Source of the DNA: Pyropia yezoensis
Lineage: Eukaryota; Rhodophyta; Bangiophyceae; Bangiales; Bangiaceae
Length of the DNA: 64,000 nt
Assembly (NCBI GenBank): GCA_009829735.1
Contig: CM020618.1
Span: 30,852,894-30,916,893, forward strand
Direction of reading: 5' to 3'
Part shown: positions 52,844-61,335 of the stretch, one piece after another
Layout: the number at the start of each line of letters is the position of its first letter
Numbering within the stretch: position 1 is the stretch's first letter
Notes under the pieces: generated by a model
The model's input: the letters and a program-made list of their open reading frames with translations, nothing else
What the model was told of the DNA's origin: nothing
The model's database searches: none
Made by a program: the position numbers and the translations under genes

Positions 52844-53338
52844 AGATACACTGGCTGCTCTTTCACATGACCTGTGCACTCTGGACGACCGCTTGGACGT
52901 CTTCCAGGCTCCTATGTATTCCCTCAGCTTCCCCCGGCTTCCCCGCGTGCGACCTGCGCGCATACAGGGGAGGGGGATCGGACGACCAACCCTTGTAAGA
53001 GACCTCCTGGGATACGGGGGAATGATCAAGCTGCTCTTGTTTCCGTGCAAGTACCCCCTTCCGCCTCAGACGACCTGCTCTCCCTCTCTTGGGCTCCCTT
53101 GTGTGACTTAGCCATTGCTGTGCTGATGCGCACAAAGCTCTAGGCGCTCTTCCATCGAGAAGAAATATGCCGATTCCATGTCGACTTTCAACCCGAGAGG
53201 CCCACCGCAGGCGCCCCAGGCAGCTGTGCTCCAATTCTCATCAGACACGTCGTTTGAACCTTGGAATAGGGTCACAAGTTTCAATATATGCCATATTTGC
53301 TCCTGACACAGCGCTCTGGGCCAATGGCTGATCCGGAA

Positions 53339-53386
53339 TCGCTCTGAACCCTAGTGTCCGCTCTCCGGGCGTCTTAACTGGGGGTG
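53339..53386 (-). repeat. right terminal inverted repeat
   Basis: 48 bp; pairs with 49790-49827. CCCA follows it directly, as CCCA precedes the left end. Confidence 0.88.
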
Positions 53387-54512
53387 CCCAGCACAGTGGG
53401 GATTAAAGGGGGTCCATGAATCGGGTTGCTTTTCATTGCGAAGTGGATTGCCGGACACTTGCGGCCCCTCTCACAGGCTTGCCCAGTGGGTAAAAGTGCC
53501 AGATTTCTTTTGCAACTCATGATGTAAGCACTTTAGTACAGAGCCCCATTGCCAGCGACACATGAAAAGAAGCGCAGCGCGCTGCGCTCTCATGTAGCAT
53601 GAGACATGCAGTGGGAGTCGGTACTCCATCATGTAGGAGCATCGACGCGCGTATAGGCTGGCATATGTTGCACAAGAAGCTGTTCATCTGGACAGCGACC
53701 AGCTGGTCATCTACAATGATCTGACAAGTGTACGCGAAAGCCGAATATCTCGGATTGAGTTGATCAAGTGGAACGGTGACGCGTGACCACACATGCGAAA
53801 AGTCTACTCACTCTCCACTCTCGCCCTGTAGACCCCGTACAGAGCGTGCCTTCTTTGTTCCCCACAAAACGCAACCACCACCACCACCACCGTGGCCCAA
53901 GGCCTTTGCATCCGGCCCTTATTCCCTCCCCTCGTTCCTTGCCACAGCCAACGCCACCAGGACAAGCGCCAGCGCAGTCACCCACCACCACAAACCCGGG
54001 GGGGGGGGGGGGGGGACGTAGCAACGGCCGCAACATGAGCGCTGTTGTGCATGGGTGCCTGTCACTGTCGCTGCCGTCGCCCATCGCTGCTTGGCCGCCG
54101 GCGCAAAAGGCCGCCCCAGGTTCCGGGGGTGAGATGCGGTGGTGTTCACCACCCCGCGCCGCGCCGTTAACGCTTGAGGCAGCCGTCAACCACATACCCC
54201 CCCTGTTAGCATGGATGACATCCTCAGTTGCAGCTAACTCTTAAGAGAAAGAGCTGCGTTCAGGACGTCCGCTTGTATGACGCGGTCTCTCTGGATCCAT
54301 TCCACAAATGAAGGTCTTCGCAAGCGGTCCTCGAACAGGTTGAGCATAATGATCTCTGCCTCCAGCCGTTGCCGAAGTGGCGCAGCTGCCAGGCACTCCT
54401 CCTGCTAGTAGCGCTGCTCCGACAGTAACCACGTGTCCACAACGTCTTGTGGAGGTAAAAACCTGCCCACGATCTAGTCGCAAGCTGCTGCCCTTAGAGG
54501 GAGCGCGCCGAG
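53387..54512. other. intergenic, one protein-like minus-strand stretch
   Basis: 53,517-53,790 on the minus strand reads as an even, protein-like segment (VTVPLDQLNPRYSAFAYTCQ, IIVDDQLVAVQMNSFLCNIC) with no ATG at its head and no family I know; it could be an exon. G run at 53,998-54,015. Otherwise nothing recognisable. Confidence 0.4.
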
Positions 54513-55094
54513 TCATGATCCGGCGTGTCCATCCTCCGGCCCACCCGCAGAAAAGGAAACCGGGAATTCTATGCCCTCAGCTGCAGGGCATGCAGTGTCC
54601 CTCTCGTCGAGGTCGACCATTAGATCTTCGTCGATGTCAGGCGTGTCCAGGTCGACGAGGTCTTACGCGCGCCGTCCGACGGGGCCATGCTGGACGAGGC
54701 CATCCATGGCTTTTACCTCGCAAGGGTATCCCATCCATTCCAGGGTGTCGTCGTCAGACGACGCGCTTGACAAACCCTCGGATGCATTGTCCGTGTCCAT
54801 CTCCTGCTTGCCCTCGGCCACCGCCGCCGAGTTTGGCACCGCTGTCGTGGCTCCAGCCGGCGCCTGCGCCGCCGTAGCCGTCTGCGGCCGCTCCGCTTCC
54901 GAGACGGCTGCTACAGCTCTCGCTCCCGTCGGTGATTGCGCCCCCGTGGTAGTCACACATGCAGCAGCCGTAGCCGACATGACCGCCGCGGGCCCAACCG
55001 GCGGCTGCGCGACCGTGCTTGTCATACCTGCCGCAACCACAGCCGTCGTCTGGGCTGAGGCACCTCTCGGTGCCCGGCCAGCCATGGTGTTCAT
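54513..55094 (-). pseudogene. acidic unrecognised ORF with in-frame TAA
   Basis: From an ATG at 55094 the minus-strand frame encodes an Ala/Thr/Val-rich region, then an acidic stretch (DTDNASEGLSSASSDDD) and VQHGPVGRRA before TAA at 54663-54665. In the same frame the next codons continue strongly acidic (DLVDLDTPDIDEDLMVDLDE) to a stop at 54513. The TAA overlaps GTAAGA, so a splice donor is an alternative. No known family. Confidence 0.3.
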
Positions 55095-55815
55095 AGGTGC
55101 TGCTGCAGTACCCGTCCGCGCGTGGGCCGTGTGGTGTAGTACTCGATCCGCTTTAGACACGTGTCAGTATCCCTCGGTGGACAGGGACAGGTAACACAGA
55201 AAGGGGAACTACGAGAGTGGTATGCCTGTTGCCTCACGTGCCTGTCGGCAGGGCCGACAGATGCGCACGGTAGCGCACACGGGGAAGAGGAAAGCGAACG
55301 CGCAGTTGTCTTTTTCCCAGAGGGCGCGGGCCAAGGGCGCCTCGCTGTTTCTCTTCACGTGCATCTGGGGGAGCCTCGGCACGTTAGCCAGGTAGCCCCC
55401 CCCTACCCCCGAGTGGCCCCGACCCGAGTCTAACCTCGTCAGGTCGGGGGCCACTATCATTACTAAGTGTGTTCTCCCTCACTGATCTCACACTACATTC
55501 TCTCAGATCAATTCCCTCGCGAATATGCAAAAACCCATCAAAAGTCCCTCTCTCACGTGTGGGTAGCGTAGTCCACTGCATCCCAGTGCTGGGCACGGGC
55601 CACGGCCGCCAACCATCTCCACACGGTGGGCGTGTTCTGGCACCTGGTGTCCCCTGGTTGCCATCCCGGGTCAGCGCCAAGTCAGGGCCAGGGATGCTAC
55701 ATAGCTCCCTCCCTAGTCCGGCACGTCCTCGGGACCTACCCGGTGCCACCGTGCACAGCCTCGAGTACGTTCAGACCGGTACTGAGGTGGAGCGTCTTCA
55801 CCCTGATCCGTAGTC
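55095..55815. other. possible 3' LTR of the decayed gypsy element
   Basis: No convincing gene. It lies where the LTR downstream of the minus-strand element at 57.5-59.6 kb should be. On the minus strand a sequence starting TGACTACGG directly follows a purine tract (55818-55850). Its far boundary could not be fixed, and no second copy exists in the window to confirm it. Confidence 0.3.
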
Positions 55816-55817
55816 AC

Positions 55818-55850
55818 CTTCCCCCCTGCCCCCCCCTCCTTCCTCCTTCA
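55818..55850 (-). other. candidate polypurine tract
   Basis: The minus strand reads GGTGAAGGAGGAAGGAGGG and then GGGGCAGGGGGGAAGG, purine-only apart from one T and one C. It is placed as expected for a polypurine tract just before a 3' LTR. Confidence 0.4.
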
Positions 55851-55852
55851 CC

Positions 55853-56593
55853 TTGGCCTTCCCGTTCGCTTTGGTTCTGGACGGCATTTCCAGCTCCGAG
55901 ATCCTGGTTGGGCCCGTGGCTCCGGAGGCGGGTCCCGCGGAGGAGAACTCGGGTGGTGGTGCTCTGCTCCTACCTCCGGTTCCTCGAAGGTCGGTGCAGA
56001 CGCCGATCGTTCCGGCGGGGGATGCGGAACAAGTGCCCCCGGATCCAGCGTCGCGTCCGGTCGAGACCCTCCCGGCTGGTCTCCCGGAGATGCTTCTGGG
56101 TCAAGATCCCCTGGCAAGCCGTCGCTACAACACTGTGGTTGGGAATTTCAGCGCAGTCCGGTGCCAACAGGACCGCCTGGCCATCTGGCGTAAGGAGCTC
56201 CTGTGCGGGATATTGACCGAGATGGACAAGGCGCGCCTGCACACGGCTGACCAGATGCACCTGGCTCAAGACGGCTCCCAGAGCTTTTCCGTCTCGTCTT
56301 GGGTTGCCCGCCTTGCGGACCTCCCCTTTGCGCTGGTTCTGGATCTCCCTCGGACCGAGCGCCGAGGGTCTGCGTTAGTGCTCCGGTGGCCGCAGGAGGA
56401 GGATTACGTCCGCCGGGCGCCCAAGGTTCGGGACTGTACCGGCGGTCTGTCTTCACCGCTGCTTGTGCGCCAGGCACCTCCGGCGCCGATTTTTCAAGCT
56501 CCTTCGGCACCGCACCTGCCAGCTTTTGCTCTTTCCCGGTCCCGGGCAGCAGCATCCGGTAGCCTGCTCCCTCGGGGCCTCCTCGTCGGGTGA
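55853..56593 (+). CDS. ORF antisense to the decayed gypsy element, part 1
   Basis: Plus-strand frame of about 246 codons with no ATG in its first ~80 residues, so its start is uncertain. Protein-like content: PFALVLDGISSSEILVGPVA, RRYNTVVGNFSAVRCQQDRL, AIWRKELLCGILTEMDKARL, WVARLADLPFALVLDLP. It ends in TGA at 56591, only 5 bp before the ATG of the next plus-strand ORF in another frame, so the two may have been one gene before a frameshift. It occupies the place (between the end of pol and the 3' LTR, opposite strand) that the extra ORF occupies in the 22-31 kb element. No family recognised. Confidence 0.45.
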   Translation: MAFPFALVLDGISSSEILVGPVAPEAGPAEENSGGGALLLPPVPRRSVQTPIVPAGDAEQVPPDPASRPVETLPAGLPEMLLGQDPLASRRYNTVVGNFSAVRCQQDRLAIWRKELLCGILTEMDKARLHTADQMHLAQDGSQSFSVSSWVARLADLPFALVLDLPRTERRGSALVLRWPQEEDYVRRAPKVRDCTGGLSSPLLVRQAPPAPIFQAPSAPHLPAFALSRSRAAASGSLLPRGLLVG

Positions 56594-56598
56594 CGTCC

Positions 56599-57165
56599 AT
56601 GTCAGGTGGTGGTTTCGTGCCTACGCTGGACCTCGGTACTCCTGTCTCTGGTGTCGTTGGTAGTCGTCCCGGTGTGGCGCCGTCTGCTCGTTTTGAGATT
56701 CCGGTGCCGAAGCTGCGCTTTTCCCGCTTCCGGGTGCCTGACTGGTACCAGACTCAAGCTGGCCCCTTGTGCTGCCGGTACGACGCTGGCATGATCGAAA
56801 AGCAGCTGGGCCGACTTCCAGTGCAAGTCGAGGGCGTCGGGTCTTCCTTGGTACTGGGCACGTACGCCAGCGTCTTGAATAACGTGGTCGACCAGTTACT
56901 TGCCTGTGCGGATAGCGGCAAGATTTCGGATAGTCCAGTGGTCAGAGAGCTTCTTGCGACCTTCAATCGGCATGGCCTGGCCCATCGCTGGTCAGGGACC
57001 TTCAAGAGTTTCCAGGAGCGTCGGCGGGCGTACCTGGACGAGCGGAAGCGTCCGGCTGCTGCTAGTGCTGTTCCGCTGGCGGAGTATGCCGAGGCGTCTC
57101 GACTGTCCTACTACGCCATCCCGTCATCCTCTGGGCCCCGTCGTGCTGCCGATGAGGCGCTGTAG
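56599..57165 (+). CDS. ORF antisense to the decayed gypsy element, part 2
   Basis: ATG at 56599. 188 residues, globular in appearance: EIPVPKLRFSRFRVPDWYQT, LCCRYDAGMIEKQLGRLPVQ, LVLGTYASVLNNVVDQLLAC, VVRELLATFNRHGLAHRWSG, FKSFQERRRAYLDERKRP. TAG at 57163. It converges with the pol remnant, which ends at 57520. No recognised domain. I saw no strong sequence match to the antisense ORF at 23008-24951, though both have a hydrophobic-helical central part; a profile comparison is needed. Confidence 0.5.
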   Translation: MSGGGFVPTLDLGTPVSGVVGSRPGVAPSARFEIPVPKLRFSRFRVPDWYQTQAGPLCCRYDAGMIEKQLGRLPVQVEGVGSSLVLGTYASVLNNVVDQLLACADSGKISDSPVVRELLATFNRHGLAHRWSGTFKSFQERRRAYLDERKRPAAASAVPLAEYAEASRLSYYAIPSSSGPRRAADEAL

Positions 57166-57519
57166 GATGCTCCTGCAGCGCAGCGGGCGCGTCGAGAGTA
57201 AGGCTTGAGGACGGAGGGGGTGGAACTTACGGGGCATGGAGGAGGGAAGAGGCGGACAGAAGTGTTCCTCCAGCGGGTGCTTGCTTGCTTTCTGGTACCT
57301 CCATGCTTGTAGTGCTTGATTCCTTGATACACCCGTTTCCTTTTCTCAATCTTCTTGTTCCTCGTCCGTCCCTTCCGAGCTCGACTTGCCCGGCTGGCCC
57401 TGGTCAGTTCCTTGCTGCTCGTCGTTCTCCGAGTCTTATCCCAGGATCTTGCCAGGTCTGGCTACTGGGGTGCCCGCAATCCCATTCCTCCGCGTGTAGG
57501 CACAGACATCACCAATGGG
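57166..57519. other. spacer between convergent ORFs
   Basis: No gene seen. It corresponds in position to the 110-bp gap between antisense ORF and pol in the intact element. Confidence 0.5.
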
Positions 57520-59638
57520 TTACCGGTTGGATGGCCCCCAGGTATCATCAGCCGGGTTGAAGCCGATCCAGTGTACGCGCAGGTATAGGCGTCCCTTCAT
57601 CCAGGAATGGTCCACAAACCTGACGTCCACGTATTCTCGGCCTTCCTGACCGGATAACCAGGGTACTGCGGCGCGCTTGCGCTGAGTCAGATCACGCTTG
57701 CTTGGCGGGGGAGCTCGAGTACTGTGGTCACTACTCACCCGATACGGGGAGCCATCCACTTCAAGAAGGAACGTCCAGCTGTCCGTGCTCAGGATTTTGT
57801 AGGGCCCATCCGTCTTGGAGTCCAGCTTCCCCCGGATCTTGCTGTGGTTATCCACGAAAGCCCAGTCGCCATCACCCAGTTCCTTGTTCTTTTCCCGGAC
57901 ACCCTTGTCGAAGTCCCGCTTGTATCGCTCCTGGTTCTTCGCGATAGCCTCCCTGACTCGTGGAAGAAGGAGCTTCAGTTGTCCCAAAACTCTTCCATTG
58001 ACTTAGGGCCCGGCTTCAGGGCAGGCTGGAGACCGTCCGGCATTCCTTCCAGGGAGAAATTGGTCAGCCGTTTTAGGGTAACGAAGTCTATTGGAGCTAC
58101 TCCTGTCGTCCGGTGAACACCAGAGCTGTAGGCCAGAGTGAAGACGGTCAGGAGCTCGTCGCAGTCTTCTTGCTGCTACTCGACGTAAAGCCGGAGCATG
58201 TCTACCAGGGTCCGGTTGAATCCTTCCACTTGACCTTTCGTTTGCGGGTGATGCGTAGTCGTAAAGAAGTTTTTCATACCCATCAGGTTACAGACTCATT
58301 GAAAGAACACAGATGTAAACTGGGGACCGTTATCGGTCAAGACGGAGTCCGGGGTGCCGTAGGCGGCTATCCAGTACTTGCAGAAGGCCGACGTGACGTC
58401 CAGGGCCGTGATGGTTCTCAGCGGGATTGCTCGAGAGAACTTGGAGAACCGGTCACAGATAATGAGCAGGTAAAGGTTGCCGCTGAATGTCTCAGGTAGG
58501 GACCCCAGGATATCCACACTCAAGCTTGCAAAGGGTGCCGCCGCAGAAAACAGGCGTACCCTGGAAGTCTTCTTAATCTGGGTCAACCGGTTCCTTGCAC
58601 AGGAGACACAGGCTTCTAGATGCTTATGGACGTCACTTGCCATGGTTTTCCAGTAGCGGTGTCGCCGCATCGAGGCGTACATCCGGTTGATGCTAGGGTT
58701 TCCAGCCTGGGAAGACAAGAGTTCCAAGCGGAGGATATCAGCTCATAGGTCTTGGGGTACGTAGACTTGAGTTGCCCAATAAAAGAGTGATACCCGTACG
58801 AACACTTCGTCCGTCGACTCAGAGAAGCGACTATTTCGGTTCAAGTCCATCTGGTGGTGGACTTCTAGGCAATGAGGATCCCTAAGCTGCGCCTCCAGTA
58901 TCCGCTGCGTGGTTACCGGCTCGTTGGCTTCAGGCGTATCGCACAGGGGAGCGCGCCAGCCACGTCCGACGTTCGGGAGGACGAAGCAGGGTTTTTCCTC
59001 TCGGATGGGGCTCGTGTCGGCAGCGGGAGATTTCAACCGGGACATACTGTCAGAGCAGTGGTGCTCCCTCCCTGCTCTAGTGCACACCTTGTACTTGAAC
59101 TTGGAGAGGTGTAGACGCCAACGGGCGACTGTTCCTTGGCTTCTGTCCATGCAGAGCAGCCTCCTAAGGCTGGCGTGGTCCGTCCTGATAAAACATTCTC
59201 GTCCTTCCATGTAGGGGCGCAACAAGAAGCAGGCCTAGACGACGGCCAAGCACTCGCGTTCCATGGTAGAATATGTCTTCTCTGCTGGAGTCAGGACGCG
59301 ATTGTAGTAGCACACTGAGAGAAATTGCCCATCAGGTTGTTGCTGGAGTAGATGGCACCCAACCTGAACGCCGCAAGAGTCGGTTTCCAGGACGAACTGG
59401 CCCTCCCGCTTGGGTAGCGCCAGGACTGGAGTCGTGGTCAGGCGCTTCTTGAGCTTTTCGAAGGCGACTGTCTGCTTCTCGTCGAACACCGGGAGTTGTG
59501 CTGGGAGCTTCTTGCTGGTGAGCTGAGTCAACGGCCTGGCAATCAGGTCGTAGACGCGTACAAACCGGCGGTAGACGTTGAACATACCCAGGAAGCTCTT
59601 GAGCTCCGTCTGTGTCTTTGGTTGCCGGGCTTGCCGAT
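57520..59638 (-). pseudogene. decayed Ty3/gypsy pol (RT end, RNase H, integrase, chromodomain), different family
   Basis: Reading the minus strand from 59638: the RT thumb/connection (FLGMFNVYRRFVRVYDLIAR), RNase H (VLETDSCGVQVGCHLLQQQ, then CFIRTDHASLRRLLCMDRSQ), an integrase zinc-finger end (LEACVSCARNRLTQ), a catalytic core (VDILGSLP, VLTDNGPQF, TKGQVEGFNRT), and a GPY plus chromodomain-like end (TDGPYKILSTDSWTF, YVDVRFVDHSWMKGR, LYLRVHWIGFNPADDTWG). Stops interrupt at 59235 (TAG where Trp is normal), 58743 (TGA), 58296 (TGA), near 58184 (TAG) and near 57987 with a frameshift. The N-terminal RT, protease and gag are missing because another retroelement is inserted at 59639. It is clearly diverged from the 22-31 kb pol. 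Confidence 0.85.
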
Positions 59639-60928
59639 TGTCGCAGAACTGGGCCCCTTGCAGGGGACAGGGCGCGCCACACGGGGTCGGGAGACAGCTG
59701 GTCTGACCCGTTTCTCCCTTTGCATTTGATCTCGAAGTTCCGTCAGTTAGGGAAACACTGCTGGATAGGATGTTCAACATGGATTTGAGGGGTTTTCTGC
59801 ATTCTATCGTCTTGAATTTTCGTGTGGCCTGGTGGGCAGGTGCTGGGGTGAGAGATTCTGAGTGGCAAGATTCTGAGAGGACCCTGGAGAGATAAGGGGA
59901 GGGACAGCGGGGCTTGGCCTCGCTTCCCCGTCCCGACCAAGAAACTGTTGGCCCACACCCCATCTTCTTGTTTCATCGTTGGGGGAATACCCCACAACAG
60001 CGCAGTGGGTATTATACCATGTCCCTTACGCGAGGCGAATTTTCGTGCTTGGGCGTGAAAATGCGTCCTGGCACGGCCGAGCAAGGGTGTGCAAGGGGCC
60101 CAAATTCGTGCAAGGGTGCACGTTTTACCCTGTTTACGCGCACAAATCATTGCAATCGGTACCGAAAAGTGCTGCAGGCGCGTGGCGGATGCTGCATGAC
60201 GCCTTCACCCAGCGTGCACGTTCGTGCACAGAGCATGCACTGGAGATCGCTCGACTCGGGAAAAAGAAAGTCGCTTGGCTGCGCTGGCGTGCATAGGCAT
60301 TCCACTAAGTACGCACTGCAGATGGGGCGCGAGGGTTGCTCTCAAGAAGCACGTCATTGTAGAGAACATGAGCTTCTCCACAGGTCTGCACGCATATGCG
60401 ATGCATAGTCGTGCTAGATTGCACGGGATCTGGTGTAGGGGGGTGTTGATTGCAAACACGTTTTCCGTCTCTATGCGGCGTGTCGCCGCGAATCGTGCAA
60501 CCATGTATACACAATTGCACGTTTTTCACGACATGCTTCAGATGACAGAAGGCGACAATGGGCGAAGGAAGCGCCGACGATAAGAAATCTCATCACACAC
60601 ACCGGTCGTTCGCATGCTCCTCAAAAAAAAAATGGGGTCTTTCCGGCGCTTCCCCTTCTGGGGGGGGCCGTAACGGTGCAAACGTGCAGTGCATGAACGC
60701 GGAAAAAGACGTTCTTGGGCCCTTGGGGCCACATTGCAGTGCACGTGCAACGATCCTCGCACGCCGTTGCACGTCAAATCTGCCGTCCGTAAGGGACAGG
60801 GTTTAAGGCCCGCTGCGCAGGGATAGCGTGTGTGCGACTTGCGCTTCTTCCTGTACACCCGGCACGAGAGGCAGCCCTTGTGCACCGCCCTCACTTGGGT
60901 GCTGTGTGCGCGAGTGATTTTTGCAACG
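59639..60928 (+). repeat. LTR interrupted by a DNA transposon
   Basis: 59639-60000 and 60818-60928 align with the LTR of the 22-31 kb element. Removing the 817-bp insert and its 3-bp duplication leaves exactly 470 bp, the length of the intact LTRs. Confidence 0.88.
60001..60817. mobile_element. 817-bp non-autonomous DNA transposon (MITE-like) inside the LTR
   Basis: Terminal 30-bp inverted repeats (60001-60030 and 60788-60817; 25 of 30 positions match) begin CGCAG and share TGTCCCTTACG at their inner ends. CAG precedes (59998-60000) and follows (60818-60820) the element and occurs once at that point in intact LTRs, so it is a 3-bp target duplication. No transposase gene; the interior repeats GTGCACGTT/GTGCACG-type motifs in both orientations. 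Three-base duplications are known for PIF/Harbinger and CACTA groups; the end sequence does not decide between them. Confidence 0.88.
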
Positions 60929-61047
60929 TTTGGTGGAGCAGCAGAGGACAGAGGTACACCTTACCTCCGGGTGCACCCGGGTGTAGGGGGCGCTCTGTAT
61001 CAGAGGAACGGTGGTCTTGGTCTGTGTCGTGCGGATCGCTAGCCAAC

Positions 61048-61335
61048 ATGGCTGGATTGGACCCTCCGTCGTCCGCGGCGTACACGGGTGACGCACGTAC
61101 TTCAGTGCCTTTGAATACTGGTGAGACACAGGCAGGTGTACTTGGGGTCGCGGAGGGACTGAAAATCTATTTAGCCAGCAGGAGTGGGAGTACGGGCGGG
61201 CAAGTGGCCACCCCAACTCAGCTGGGAGTTCATTCGGGTGACACCCCCGAAGATGGAGGTTCGCAGTTCGGCCACCGAGTGGTGAGTCCTGTGGGGACGA
61301 CTCAAGGGCTCGATGGGAGCCCGGCTCGATGGGAC
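61048..61335 (+). pseudogene. gag N-terminal fragment with intact ATG
   Basis: The ATG at 61048 (GCCAACATGG) starts a frame matching the other copy's Gag: TGDARTSVPLNTGETQ, GVAEGL, QATPTQ-like and GVHSGDT stretches. It is about 95 codons long before similarity ends. It shows where Gag normally starts in this family. Confidence 0.75.

Larger units (their letters stand above)
49790..53386 (+). mobile_element. DNA transposon with terminal inverted repeats
   Basis: The 3.6-kb element has inverted ends CACCCCCAGTTAAG, then GCGGACACTAGGGTTCAGAG, in both termini (49790-49827 and 53339-53386). The right end carries an extra ~10 bp between the two blocks. CCCA flanks both ends and is a possible 4-bp target duplication. 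Subterminal copies of TGATCCGGA occur near both ends (50,149; 53,329), typical of transposase-binding arrays. One long plus-strand gene (50318-52843) fills the centre; 50,000-50,310 and 52,844-53,338 are non-coding. Confidence 0.85.
59639..61335 (+). mobile_element. truncated member of the 22-31 kb gypsy family: LTR, primer site, gag start
   Basis: The plus strand carries an LTR (59639-60928, split by an 817-bp insertion), a primer-binding site (TGGTGGAGCAGCAG at 60931), leader, and the first ~95 codons of gag with an intact ATG at 61048. Homology to the full-length element is lost near 61335, and no pol follows. It is inserted, in opposite orientation, into the RT region of the decayed element ending at 59638. 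Confidence 0.85.
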
